64,000 bases of DNA from Lentisphaeria bacterium (GCA_022009855.1 CP091727.1:4712001-4776000), one strand, 5' to 3'; shown: positions 1-11,437, numbered from the stretch's first letter. Notes: a model not told the origin generated them from the sequence alone. Translations and numbers: made by a program.

Positions 1-1200
1 CGCAACAGATCCGGGAAAACGAAAATTTGAGCGACCGCGGGCGGCGGTCGGCGGAGATTCTGCTGGAAACCGCGCTCGGCGGCTACCGCGAAAAAGGCAT
101 TCTGCAAATCCGCGAGAATGCGAAGCGCGAATATCTCGCCTACGGGGAGCAGCAGTTCGACAAGGCGGTGGAGATGGGCGACGTCGAAACCACGGCAAAG
201 TGGTACGATGATCTTGCTTCCCGCGGCGTCTTCCAAAAATTCCCGAAGGAGGATTACCTCTCCGCGCCGCGGCGAACGGCTATTTCAACAGCCCGGCGAT
301 TCAGAAGCTCGGCATTTCGGCTCTGGAAAAAGGAGATCACAAGTTTCGACGAACGCGACGACAAGGGGCGCTCGAAGCAATTCCCCCTGATCCAGCGGCG
401 CGACGCCGACCGATTGCGCGAAAAACTGCGCGCGCGGCGGGCGGAGCTGATCAACCAGGGCGCGGACCGTCTGGCGGAGCTGACCGCCTCCGGCAAGCTG
501 GATGCGCGGACGGTCGAGGAGCTGTTTCTCGACGGCACGATCAGCGCGAACCAGTACAATGCGTCTCTCCGTTCGCTCGCCGACGCGGGAGGCGCGTTCA
601 CGGCGGGAGGCGAAGCAGCAGGAGGCGGAGGCACGGCAGGCGACGCAGGCGCGGCGCAAGGCGGAGTATGACAAGCTCGCTTTGGAACTCTTCCACGTAG
701 AGCCTTACGGGATGCCGGACCAGCAGAAACTCCAGCGCGCCGACTGGGAGGAGCGGCTTGCCGCTTCGGACCTCGACGACGTGCAGCGGCTCAATTTGCA
801 TGAGCGGCTCAAGAAGAAATTTCAGGGCGACAGCAACCCGTTTTCCACTCCGGCCGGGCGGGTCGTCAAGAAACATCTCGACACGCTGCTTGAAAAAAAT
901 AAGCTATCCTACGACCCGAACGGGCTTTTCAACGAGGTGAACTCGCCGGAATTTCAGGCGGCGCGCTATGTCGAACTGGTCGACTATGCGGAGGATGCGC
1001 TCCGCCGCGGCGACAGCGTCGACGTGGTGCTTGAAAAGGTGAACCAGCAGGTGGAACTGCTCAACGACGCAAAAATCCAACGGATTCTGACGCCGCAGGC
1101 CAGCACCATGCCGCCGGACGCGGTCCGCCAGCTGCGGGACAAAAACAACGGCAGAATCATTTACCAGTTGCGAAACGGGGGGTACCGTTATGCCGATTGA
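1..1200 (+). CDS. Phage virion-associated protein, 5' end outside window
   Basis: The frame is open to the first base, so this gene starts upstream of the window. The product is charged, helical and coiled-coil-like, ending RNGGYRYAD just inside the next gene, which it overlaps by about 11 bp. Frame changes near 265 (reading NGYFNSPAIQKLGISALEK between two frames), near 340 and near 590 (SLADAG to RREAKQQEAEAR) are needed for one continuous protein; the segments fit smoothly, so I read one gene with indels. No family is recognised. Position directly before a giant polyvalent protein and T7-like tail genes suggests an internal or ejected virion protein, which is inference. Confidence 0.55.
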
Positions 1201-1549
1201 GCTTACCGAAGAGTATGTCAAAAACAATGCGGTTCCGCTTGATGAAGCGCAGCCGGAACTTACGGAGGAGTATGTCCGGGCGAACTGCGTCACGGAGCAG
1301 GAGTTCCGCGGCGGCGCGCCGGTATTCGGCCGGCCCCAGCTTCGGCAGTCGTTTCTCGGCAGTGACCCGCTCGCATTCGAGACGGACCCGGAACAGCGGA
1401 AACGGCTGGAAGAAACAATCGCACTTTCCGCCAATCCGGAGCAGAGCCGCAAGCGTGCGGCGCTGGCCGCCTATTTCAGCAACGGAAGCCGGGATCAGCT
1501 CGGTTTCGCCTATGAGAACATCCACAGTTTCATCAGGATGTACCACGGA
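1190..1549 (+). CDS. Giant phage polyvalent protein, N-terminal part (interrupted by IS110)
   Basis: The ATG at 1190 overlaps the end of the preceding gene. The N-terminus carries a short internal repeat, LTEEYVKNN followed by LTEEYVRAN about 20 residues later. The frame runs to about codon 120 (ENIHSFIRMYHG) and is then cut by the IS110 element beginning near 1549. Downstream of the element, at 3269, an open frame starting MSIDASFADIASM resumes with the same composition, so the two parts were almost certainly one gene before insertion. This part has no recognised domain. Confidence 0.6.
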
Positions 1550-1657
1550 AAGATACCATGTATAGGTGACAAGCAATTGTCGGAGTAGAAAAGAACTCCT
1601 TTGTCGAGTAACTTTGGAAATTTACTCAAACCAAATTACCGAAAAAGGAGCTCAAAA

Positions 1658-2828
1658 ATGCAGAGAAAAGGTAATGCCATTCGCAGTGAAAGTCAAGTCA
1701 AGAACCAGATAAGTGTCGGAATTGATATGGGAGGCAGTCTCTGGGCAACAGCCGTTCAGGACTGGGAAGCGGGAAAAATGAGTTATTACGGTCTGAAAGA
1801 CAAGGTTGATCAAAGCAAAGAGGATCGCGTGTTTGAGCTGGTCACAAATTTGCTTCATAGTGGCAAACGCGTAGATGTTTTCTATGAAGCAGGTCGCTAT
1901 GGCTACTGGCCAGCTCGTAAGTTGATTGCACTTGATGCGAATGTTCATATCCTTCCGATCAACAAGTTGAAAGTGATTATGAGTGGAAAGACGATCAAGA
2001 CGGACAAACTTGATGCAAAATTCCTTGCCGCCTTGCACCCCTCGGATCATATACCAACAGTTTACATCCCGTCCTTGGAAGAGGAAGGTCGTCGGGATGC
2101 GGAACGAGAATGGGATCGTATCAAAAATCAATAGATCGCGTAAACGCTCAAATGATTTCTTTGATAGAACGCACACCGTTGCCAGGTTTTAAATCACACC
2201 GGACGGCGGTAGAGTGGCGCAAGGCAATTAGAAAATGGTCGAAATTGCCGGAATGGGCAGAATGTCCCAGCTTGTTGTTGCTTCGGCTTCCCAATTTGCT
2301 TGCCGAACTGGAGTTGTTCGAGAAAGAACTGGCTGATTGGAAACAGACCATCCAGAAATTCCAGAATCACGATGAAGAAACTTCCAAACAAAATGGCAAC
2401 ACTGATTCGACGGCAGAAACGGTCAGAAAATTGCAACAGTTTAAAGGTGTCGGAGATCGTTTGTCACGGCACTTGCCTTGGGAGATCGGAGATTTTCACC
2501 GTTTTGCCACGGGAAAACAATTTGCCGCATTTTTCGGATTGACACCATGTCCATATGCCAGTGGGACAATGAAAAGAGATCAGGGAATCAGCAAAGCAGG
2601 ACGCAAAAGTCTGCGAAAAATGGCGATTGAATGTGCATGGCTGTGGTATCGCTGGCAACCGGAAAGTTGGTTGACAAAAAATGGAAAGACCGCCTTGCGC
2701 AAAAAGGACGTAGTCGGAGAACCGCCATTGTCGCGCTCGCGCGTCAGTTGATGGTTGCGTTGTGGCGATATGTGGTTAAAGGCGAAGTTATTGAAGGGGC
2801 GATTATTAACAAACCAATTGCAGCATAA
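1658..2828 (+). CDS. IS110-family transposase, copy 1 (frameshifted as read)
   Basis: DEDD-type recombinase with an N-terminal RuvC-like fold: first Asp in VGIDMGGSLWATAV, Glu in VFYEAGRYGYW, and the Asp pair in TDKLDAKFLAAL. The C-terminal Tnp20-type region (GVGDRLSRHLPWEIGDFHRF, FFGLTPCPYASGTMKRD, GISKAGRKSLRKMA) carries the serine used for strand exchange in this family. The ATG at 1658 is preceded by AAGGAG. As read, the frame breaks at the A5 run 2123-2127 (A6 in copy 2) and again at the A6 run 2676-2681; restoring both gives about 390 residues ending GAIINKPIAA, normal for IS110. Probably an active enzyme disguised by sequencing errors. Confidence 0.88.
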
Positions 2829-3268
2829 GTTTATGGTGAATCAACTCGTTTCACCTCCTGGTCTTCGAAAGATGCCGTAGGAAAGGTTGAGAAATTCACC
2901 GCCATTTTAAGGAGAACGAAAGGATATTTTTGAACATAGAGGCTACTCGACAAAACTCTTGGTTGCGGATTGCATCCGACACCTTAAGACAGAGGCTTCG
3001 AATTCACACGTTTTTCGCATGTGGCATATTATCGGCGAATGTCTGGAACGTTCGCGGTCGATGGAAGGTTGGGAACGATGGCTTACCCGCTGCCGGTGTG
3101 AAGTGCTAGAAAATATCTTTTGAAGAACAGAAACAGAGATACAATAAGTTTTGATTTTAGCAAAAACGACACCTATGGTTACATGGGTAAGGGGAATTAC
3201 GCTTCGAATATAAGAAAAACTGGAAAAAAGTTACAAAAGTGGCTTGACAAAACCTAACATGGAAGGAG
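2829..3268 (+). ncRNA. IS110 3' non-coding region, candidate guide RNA (bridge/seekRNA)
   Basis: About 440 bp between the transposase stop and the right end carry no convincing ORF but several hairpins: CGGAT-TGC-ATCCG near 2970, GCGAA/TTCGC near 3035-3055, and a 7-bp stem with GTTA loop at 3171-3188 (ACCTATGGTTACATGGGT). It is conserved in the second copy. In IS110/IS1111 elements a structured RNA from the long non-coding end pairs with target and donor DNA and guides the recombinase; in IS1111-type elements it lies 3' of the gene, as here. Location and structure support this; the RNA boundaries cannot be read. Confidence 0.5.
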
Positions 3269-6200
3269 ATGAGCATTGACGCGTCGTTTGCCGACATCGC
3301 CTCGATGCTCTCCGAACTCCCGGAAAGCGCCTCGGCCGCGCCGCAGAAAGAGCCGGAACAGCCGGGCGGGCTCTTCTCCTATCTCTCCGGAGTGGGCGGC
3401 GCCGCGCTGTGGGGGTGGGCCCGGTACTGGAACAACACCGGGCTCGGGCTGGTCGATACGGTGAATCTGGTAAGCGGCGCCTATGGCCGGTATGAAAAAC
3501 GGCGCGGGAAGGCGGTGCGGGATATGGAGTTTTTCCGCAACGCCTATTTGAACAGCATCCGCGGCGAACTCGCACTGGTTCCGGAGGAGAATCAGGCGAA
3601 ACGGCGACTGCTGGAGCGGAAACTTGCCGCGGTTCAGTCGATCTACGACGCCAGAATCCGAGAAGAGAAGGAAGCGCCTACGCTGCTGGAAATCCACCGC
3701 CAATTCTACAGCGACATCAATCAGGATATCGACCGAAGGCTGGAGGAGGCGCGGCAGAAATACCATACAGGAAAGACATTGGAAGAACAGTGGCGGGAGG
3801 GGAGCTGGGGGATCTCTTCGCCGAATCCTTCGCGGTTGCGGTTGATAATTTTGCGCTTTCCTGGATCCCGCAGTCTGTCAGCTATCTGCTCGGCGGATCG
3901 GCTCTTTCCATGGGCACGCTGGTTTCCTCCTCGATGGGGGACCGGATCAATCAGGTTTCGGAACTTGGCTGGAGCCCGGCGCGGGTGACCGCTTCGGCGC
4001 TTATCTATGGCGCTGCTGAGGCGGTTCCTGAATTTTTCCTCGGCAAAATCCCGATTTTCAAGCGGCTTTTCGGCGACGGCGCACCGAAAGGGAAGATCGC
4101 GCGCGGACTGTGGCGGAACGCCGCCAATCTCGGGCGGGAGATGCTCTCGGCCGGAACGAAGGATACTTGCGGCGAATTGGTTACCTTCCTTGCGGAGAAA
4201 GTTCAGGACGGCGTCGAGGGGGTCAATACGCCGGGCGGCAAACTGTTGTGGGAGATGAGCGCCGACGAGGTGCGGGAGTTCGCGCTGGAAGGGCTGGCGG
4301 AGACGATCGTCGGCTCGATGGGGACGGCCGGACCGATGGGCGGAGTTGCCGCATTCCGCGAACAGCGGACACTGCGGGCAATCGATGCGGAGAAACACCG
4401 TCTGCTCAACCTGGCGGAGGAGCGGCGGAACGAACTCGCCGCCAAAGAGGAGCTCACCCCGGAGGAGCAGGCGGAGGCGGTCGCGCTCGACCTGGTGCTC
4501 GACGCCGCCAACGAAGAGGCGGCGGCGCAGGTGGTCAATCAGGTGGATGCGGCGCGGCAGGAGGCGGCGGCGCCGGAGAACCGCGAAAAGATCGGATCGC
4601 CGATTCCGGAGGAGGAACTTTCTCTGGAGGAGCTGGCGGAGGCGGCGGCAAACAGTCTCAAACTGTACAAAACGCTCCGGCACAATCCGCTGGATACGGT
4701 CACGCGTCTGCGCGAGGTGATGCGGCTCTATCGCTTCGACAATGTGGAGATCGTGGACCGGCCGGAGAGTTTCAGCGAAGCGGCGCTCGACGCGATTGCG
4801 CGGCACGGTTTTTCTCCTTCGATGGTGCGCGGCTTCTACGATTCGGCCAGCGACACGGTGTACTTCAATGCGGCGCGGCTGTCGCCGTCGGAGGTGCCGG
4901 GGGTGGTGTTCCACGAGCTGGTGGCGCACAAGGGGCTGCGGGGAGGTTCTCGCGCCGGAGGCGTTCCACTCGATGCTCGATTCGGTCAGCAGCCGTCACG
5001 GCGGCGAGGCGCGTTTCCGCGAGATCGCGGAGCGCTACCATCTCGATCTCGATACGGAGAACGGCAGGCGCGAAGCGGCCGAAGAGTACATCGCTCATCT
5101 GGCCGAGGAGAGAAATGAAGCGTTGAAACCGTCGTGGTGGCGGGAGTTTCTGGCGCAGGTGAAACAGCTTCTCCGCCGTCTGCCCTATCTCGACCGCGTC
5201 CGCTGGAGCGACCGCGAAATCGAAGCGCTGCTGCGCCGTTCCGCCCGGGCGCTGCGGCGGAGAAGCCGCGCCGGGAGAAATGCGGAGATCGGCACCAGAA
5301 ATTGGTTGCGATTCTCCAGTTCATTGATCAATGATCCGGAGGGAGGGAAAGCGTTTCCCAAGCGGAAGGCATCCACCTATGCCGAAGCGAGAAATCATTT
5401 GCGGTCATTGCAGGGGAAGACCTTTGTAAATGCAGATTCCCAAGATGAGGCGAAACTTTCTTTAAATGGAATTAACAAACTGCTCTCGAACAAGGCAAGA
5501 GAAAAAATCAAACGCCAATGGCTTTACCAATGCGGAACATTTTGAAGCAATTTCCAACATTGATCGTCTGTATGAAAATGCAGTTCTTGTAGAAAGGCGT
5601 GAAGATCGCAAAGGGAGTGAACATATTCGTTCCATTAAGCGATTTGCCGCGCCGTTCTATACAGGGAAAACTTTTGCGGAAGCGTATATTACGGTAAAAG
5701 AAATTGTAGAAGATGGGAATCGGATCTACTCGCTGGAACTGGATGAATTGAAAAAACCGTCAGCGGTCAACCAAGGTGGTTCGCCTGATCGGATACCACG
5801 CCCCGCCGACGGGACCCCCCGGACACCGTCGCGGATACGACCAAGCAGTATCCAGTGGCCGGGAGCTATAACAAGCTACTCGATAAAACGGAAAAATCAA
5901 GGGCACTTCTTGAAAAAAGAAGAAAAAAATCCAAATTTTCCATCATCGGCGAGGAGGGGGCGGCCGCCGCGGCAGAGTGGTACGGCAGGCAGGATGCTGA
6001 AATGTGGAAAATGCTCGGTCTCGATCTCTCCACGCAGCAGGGAAACGCCATAAAGAGGCTTGAGGATCTTTCCGTGGCAAAACGGATGGCGGAAGCCGGG
6101 AAGGAGGCCGAAACCATCAAACTTGCCACCGGCTGGGAAAAGGGCGCGGACGGCAAATGGCGCACCGAAACCGACGACAACTGGCAGTTCTCTCCGGAGT

Positions 6201-9200
6201 TCCTGCGTCTGGAATCGTATGAATCGCTGCCGATTGACCGCTGTATTCAGGAGGGAACGGAACTTTTCTCCGCCTATCCGGATCTGCGGAAATTCAATGT
6301 CCGGCTCTCCACATCGTTGGAGATGCAGCAGTCGAAAGGCTGGTTTGACCGGGATGAGCATGAATTCGTTCTGCTGCAGGACGGGATTCCCGCAATGAAG
6401 AAAAACACTGATCCATGAGATTCAGCACTACATTCAGGAGCAGGAGGGATTCGCGCCCGGCGGAAATTTGAACACCGCCTCCCGGCTGGCGGCAACCGGA
6501 AATTACAGTTCGACCGAACTTGCCGACGCCTACCGGAAATTCCATGACAATGTGAAGCTCCTTCCCGGTGATCTGTATGAAAACATCGGCCGGGTGTTGC
6601 ATGAGGATTCCTTCCGGAACTTCCGCGACGTTCTGGGCGAGGAGCTCGGCGAACTCTGGGGCAGCGGAGAGACCGCGATTGATTTCATGCGCAACGCCTA
6701 CGATTCGAGCAACCGCGAAACGTTCCTGCAGATCTATGAATCGGAGCTGGAAAAGGCGAAGAAGGGACACCCGGACGCATTTTCCCTTTATCGCCGTCTT
6801 GCCGGAGAAGTGGAGGCAAGGAATGCGGAGAAGCGCTCCGGCCTGTCGCTGGAAGAGCGGCTGCGCACTCTGCTCGCCAATACCGAAGATGTTGCCGAAC
6901 AGGATAAAATCTATCTGGAAAAAGAATACGGCTGATCTCCCGCTTTCCCGCGAGGGAGGAGGGTGCGGCAAAAGATGTGAAGCAGGTGGAATGGCTGGAT
7001 CACTCCCGCTATCAGGAAAATACCATGCTTGCGGCGGATGCGCCGATTCCTGTTGTCACGATTGCCAGAAAGTGGATGACCGTCTCCGATGCGGAAGCCG
7101 TGATTGATCGAAAAATAAAAACAGAATCATGGAAAGTTTTTCATCCAGCAACCTGAACAAAAAATGCCGATTCAGGTTGTTACACATGCCTCTCTGGATG
7201 AAGCGAGTTCTGAAAAGGCGGTATCGGAAACGATTTCGGATGGAACTTCCCGGAAATTCATGCCGCTGCTCTGTGCAATCTGGAGGAACTTCTGCAGCAT
7301 GCCCGGCTCGGCGTGAGCCATCGGGACTGGCATGTACATGCCAAAAATCAGATCAGAGGTGTGAACCGGGAAACCGCATTGCAGATTCACCGATTTTATG
7401 TCGGCATGAGATACGGGGGAAGCCATTTACGGAGTAAAACTGACAGTACGAGAAAAGCGAAACGGCGATACTGTCTTTTATACTCTGGAAGCGCACGATC
7501 TCAATATACAAGAAATAACCCCGGATACCGAAGCATCCGGGGGTGGCGTGGCGAAACCGGCTTTACCCGCTGAGACGCCAGTGATCCAATTTAATGCGTT
7601 TTTTTGAAAAATTCAAGCCGATTGTCGATCTTTTAGGCTTGAAATATAAAGAAATGTATCCGGATGTCCTCTTCTCGGAATCCGGTCAGGCGGAGGAGCT
7701 GGCAAACCTGATGGCCAAGCGGGTTGCGCCGATTATCCGCGACGCCGGCGGGCGCGATTCCGACGTGCGCGAGGAGGTGCGGACACTGCTTTCGCAGGAG
7801 GGGTTCGACCTCTCCGACGCGGAACTTGAGGAGATCATCAAGCGCGCGCAGCAGCAGGTGCGGCGGTTCCGCAGTCTGCTGCGCCTCACCGAGGAGAATG
7901 ATTATATTCGCGCCACCGACCCGTGGATCGCCACATTGCAGGACGTCTACAGCACAAATTTCAAAATCTCGACCGCGGGAAAATACGCAACGGAGGATTT
8001 CTCCGGCACCTGGATCGGCAAGGATGGCGGCGTCGCCCCTGATGAGGCGGCCCGCACCCTCTCCGCCGCATTCGGGCAGGAGATCACCGACGACGATGTG
8101 GTCGATCATTTCCGCTACCTCAAGCGGCGGGATCTTCTCGCCAGACGGCGGGAGGAGAACAGGGCGATGGAGGAGGCGCTGCGCGAGGAGGAGCGGCTTC
8201 ACGATATGGAGCTCGCCGAACAGATTCTCGCGGGGGAATTCCTGTTCGACGATGAGTTCATCGGCGCAAATCCGCGGGTGGCGAAAATGGTCCGCGACAT
8301 GGTTTCCCCGGCGAAACCGGGGGAGCCGCGCGCCGACTGGGCGACGGTCCGCGCCGCGCTCGGGCAGGAGAATCCGCAGGAGTTTGCCAAAGGGTACTTC
8401 GAGGGGCGCGAAGCGGGGCGGCAGGAGTACCGCGAACGGCTGCGCGAGGCGCGCAAAAACACCACCGACATCCGCACGCTGCAGGAGATCGCCACCCGCG
8501 AGGTGCGCCGGGTCCTGCCGGAGGAGCTGCAGGGCGCCTTCCTGAAACGGATCGCCGAACTGGGGAAATTCCGCGCGGAGCCAAGCCCGGCCTATCCGCA
8601 GGGCCGCCGTGCCTACGAGCTGGATAAACTCATCCGCGACATCAACAGTTACGAAATCCGGAGCCGGATCATCGCGCTCGCCGACCGCTACACGGCAAAG
8701 CGCAACTATAAGGGGATTCCGGTTTCGATTCTGGAGAACATGCAACGAGAGCTCGACGAAATCCGCACGGTGCTCCGGCTCTCCCCGGCGGCGGTCGCCT
8801 TGAAGATCGCGGAGAATTCCGCGACAATCGAGGCGCTGGAACAGACCGGAGCTTCGGCCGACAACATAGAGGAACTGAAGACTGCGGATGTTTCGATTGA
8901 CCGGATAAAACAGCTGTACCATGAAAACATGGTCCTTTCCACCTTCGGCAATCTGGGCGGTAAATCTCCGCAGGAGCTGGAACAGGCGATGGGCGCGCTG
9001 GAACTGGTCATCAGCACCGGCAAGCTGCGATTTGCGGAAAAGCTCGATAAACGGCAGGGAGCTGATCGGAGACATGCGGCTTCGCGCCTTCGACGAGGCG
9101 GGCAATCAGGGGGAAAAGGCGCGGACGCTCCCCGACGGAATGGTTACCAAACAGACCGGTCTGCGCACGCTGCTCGACTGGGTCAGCCTGAAATCGGGAA

Positions 9201-11425
9201 AGAAGTTCGAGGACACTTTTTCCGGGGAACTGATGCGGCGGGTGGATGACGCGACGGAGGAGGAGAAAACCCGGCTTCGCAAGATGCAGAAATCGTTCGA
9301 CCGGCTTCTGGAGCAGATCGGCGTCAAAACGCTGGGCGAGAAGATGGAGTTCTTCCGCGAACTGGGGCGGAAGGAGGAGAAAACCGGCGTCCACCGTCTG
9401 GTCTACATCAGCAAACGGGCGTTCCGCAAGGATGCGAAATCGCTGCGCGCCGTCCGGCGGCGGCCGTCGATCCGGCGACCGATTACGGTGGGACTGGCGC
9501 GGAAGTTTCTCGCCGACCACGATTCCGGCGAAGCGCCGATGGCACACTATACGGCGGAATTTCTGCGGCTGCAGCTGGCGGCCATCGATGCCGGGGTCAA
9601 GAAGGAGATCAAAATCAAGGGGATGGATGCGGAAGAGGGCGCTTCCGTCCGCCTGGCGCAGGATATGGAATCCGAAGAGAGGGTCCTGCTGATCGAGCCG
9701 GTGTCCCCGGAGGAGGAACAATCCATCGATGTGGAGATTCCTCTCACCCGTGATGCGGCGATGCAGATCTGGCTTCACTGGCAGCAGCCGGATGTTCGCG
9801 CCGGGATGGAGTGGAACGGCTGGAGCGCGGAATCGATCCGGCAGCTGGAGAAATTTCTCGGGGAACGCTACCTCACTCTCGCGAAGGGGCTTCGCTCGCT
9901 GATCGCGGAGGGGCGGCAGGAGCTCAATGCGAGAGTGGAGGAGTTCTACGGCGCCGGTCTGCCGGAGAATCCGAACTATTTCCCGGCGAAACATCTGGAA
10001 TCGCTGGGGAAGGAGATCAAATCCGACACGCTGCTCGGTTCCGAATACGGCCAGATGCCCATCTCCCCCGGCTTTCTGATCGCGCGGAAATTCCACCTGC
10101 TCGACGTGGATTCCGACGGCACGGCCATCGGGTCGTTTTTGAGCAACCAGATGCAGGCGGCCCACTTTCTCGCCTTCGGCCGGGTGATCCGCGATGCGCG
10201 CGCCGTCTACAACGACCGGGATGTGCGCGAACGGATTATCGCCGAATACGGCCGCGACGTCTTCGAACAGCTGATCGACCGGATCAACATGCTCGCGCGA
10301 GGCGGACGGCTGACGCCGGACGGCGTGCAGATCCTGACCCGGCTGTACAAGGTTTGGGTTCCTGCACAGATCGCCATCAACGATGCCAGCGTGGCAAAGC
10401 AGATCGCCGGTGTGGTCAACTACATGAACGATATTCCGGCCGGCGCGTTTTTCCGCGGATTTGCCGATGCGAACACGAAGAGCGAACTTTTCCGGCGGTT
10501 CATCGCCGACAGCAAGGTGCAGGAATATCTCGCCAACCGGATGGAGGGCGGATTCGACCGGGATTTGAGCTACCTTCTGAATTCGAATCGCAACATCGAG
10601 AACTACAATCCGCTCGCGTCGGCGATTATCGAGTACGGCACCATGCCGACCCGGCTTGCCGACAAATGGTGCACGGTCCGCGGCGGTTTCGCGGTGTTCC
10701 AGTACCACTACAACGAGGTGCTGAAACGGACCGGCAACGAGCGCGAGGCGTGGGACACTGCGGTTCGCATGTGGCGGCGTTCGACCGATGAGACGCAGCA
10801 GAGCGGCTCGCTCAAGGATCAAAACCTTTATCAGTCGATGGGAGGATGGGCTCGGTATCTTACCGTGTTCATGTCGGCGCCGATTCAGATGATGAACCGC
10901 GAATTCATTGCGGTGAACCGGATGCTCGCCGGAACCGGGGAGCGCCGGGCGGAGGCGCGGCGGATCTCGCCCGGGTGGTGTTGATCAACCATCTGGTCTG
11001 CCCGTTCCTGATGGAGGCGCTGACGCAGTTTTTCCGCGCCGGATTCGAATGGGATGAATATGAGTTCGGCAGTTTCCTCACCGGCTTTCTGCTCGGGCCG
11101 GCCGAGGGATTTCTCTTCTTCGGGAAGCTCGCGCGGGCGCTTGGCGACCGCCTGACCCGCTCCGGCGGATGGCAGCAGACCTATCAGGCTGTGCCGATGC
11201 TGGACAGCGCGATAAATGCATTCGACAGATTGATGAAGATCGCCGATTTCGAGGGATTTTGATTCCGACGACTGGATGAAAACAATCAAGGCGGCAGGGG
11301 ATATTACGATGGCGGCCGGAAGCATGCATCCGGCCGGCGGGCTGGTGGCCGCGGTCGGCGGCGCGGTTTCCTCCACCGTCCGGGAACTGCGCAGAATTTT
11401 CAGAATTGCGGAAACTGTCAAATAA
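3269..11425 (+). CDS. Giant phage polyvalent protein, main part (LPD, zincin, BECR-nuclease and LPD38-like domains)
   Basis: Continuation of the gene cut by IS110; with the 5' part it encodes about 2,800 residues. Reading requires frame changes near 3790, 4945, 5500, 5770-5860, 6410, 6935-7240, 7400, 7607, 9050, 10950 and 11262, after each of which a compatible domain continues. Order: hydrophobic N-terminal segments (WIPQSVSYLLGGSALSMGTL), zincin 1 (4912), BECR 1 (5380-5765), LPD23-like region plus zincin 2 (5870-6935), BECR 2 (7230-7613), long coiled-coil region, and an LPD38-like end (10000-10990). Such multi-domain proteins are packaged in virions or transfer machinery and ejected with the DNA to act early in the new host. 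It is followed immediately by the tail-fibre gene. It could be two genes split at 7594. Confidence 0.72.
4700..5250 (+). other. Zincin metallopeptidase domain 1 of the polyvalent protein
   Basis: The motif VVFHELVAHKGLR (HExxH at 4912-4926) is the zinc-binding helix typical of peptidase domains in phage polyvalent proteins. About 50 residues later REAAEEYIAHLAE (around 5075-5105) supplies the likely third-ligand glutamate region. A basic tail with WWREFLAQVKQLLRRLPYL follows, as in homologous proteins. A frame change near 4945 separates the two halves. The fold assignment is by motif only. Confidence 0.7.
5380..5765 (+). other. BECR-fold (barnase/EndoU/RelE-like) nuclease-like domain 1
   Basis: Across a frame change near 5510 the protein reads NAEHFEAISNIDRLYENA, then HIRSIKRFAAPF, then AYITVKEIVEDGNRIYSLEL. 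This pattern (His plus NID/NLD helix, RF turn, two beta strands with VKE and YSLE) matches the phage barnase-EndoU-colicin-RelE-like domains known from polyvalent proteins (PBECR type). The predicted role is an RNase-like effector delivered at infection. Catalytic residues cannot be assigned with certainty. Confidence 0.6.
5870..6935 (+). other. LPD23-like region with zincin domain 2
   Basis: IKRLEDLSVAKRMAEAGKEA followed by KLATGWEKGADGKWRTE is the hallmark of the large polyvalent-protein-associated region that precedes a second metallopeptidase. After a frame change at about 6410, LIHEIQHYIQEQEGFAPGGN contains HExxH at 6414-6428, and RRLAGEVEARNAEKR (about 6800-6840) supplies the downstream conserved glutamates seen in this family. 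This is a second and different zincin from the one at 4912. Confidence 0.68.
7230..7613 (+). other. BECR-fold nuclease-like domain 2
   Basis: In shifted frames the text reads EIHAAALCNLEELLQHARLG, HRDWHVHAKNQIRGV, IHRFYVGMRYG, then AIYGVKLTVREKRNGDT and VFYTLEAHDLNIQEI. It has the same helix, RF-turn and VK/YTLE strands as the domain at 5380-5765, so the protein carries two copies of this nuclease-like fold. In the final frame it ends at TGA inside the T7 run at 7602-7608; with T6 it would continue directly into FEKFKPIVDLLG. Confidence 0.6.
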
Positions 11426-11437
11426 GGAGGTTTTGAA

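Larger units (their letters stand above)
1549..3268 (+). mobile_element. IS110-family insertion sequence, copy 1
   Basis: A 1,720-bp block recurs almost identically, inverted, at 31441-33160; comparing the two copies sets the ends to within a few bases (AAAGATACCATG on the left, ATGGAAGGAG on the right). It holds one DEDD transposase gene, about 110 bp of 5' non-coding DNA and about 440 bp of 3' non-coding DNA. There are no obvious terminal inverted repeats or target duplication, as expected for IS110. A subterminal inverted match, TTTGTCGAGTA at 1601-1611 against its complement around 2944-2956, recalls the IS1111 subgroup. It interrupts the phage polyvalent gene. Confidence 0.88.

Noticed and set aside
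2100..2160. Programmed ribosomal frameshift in the IS110 transposase
   Set aside because: Copy 2 has one more A at the same site and reads straight through, and IS110 transposases are normally made from one frame.
2829..3230. A second small gene in the IS110 3' end
   Set aside because: No frame of useful length with a start and ribosome-binding site; hairpins and copy-to-copy conservation fit a non-coding RNA better.
7594..11425. A separate phage gene starting at ATG 7594
   Set aside because: The ATG has no good ribosome-binding site and a one-base change in the T7 run would fuse it to the preceding BECR domain; left open but not annotated as a separate gene.
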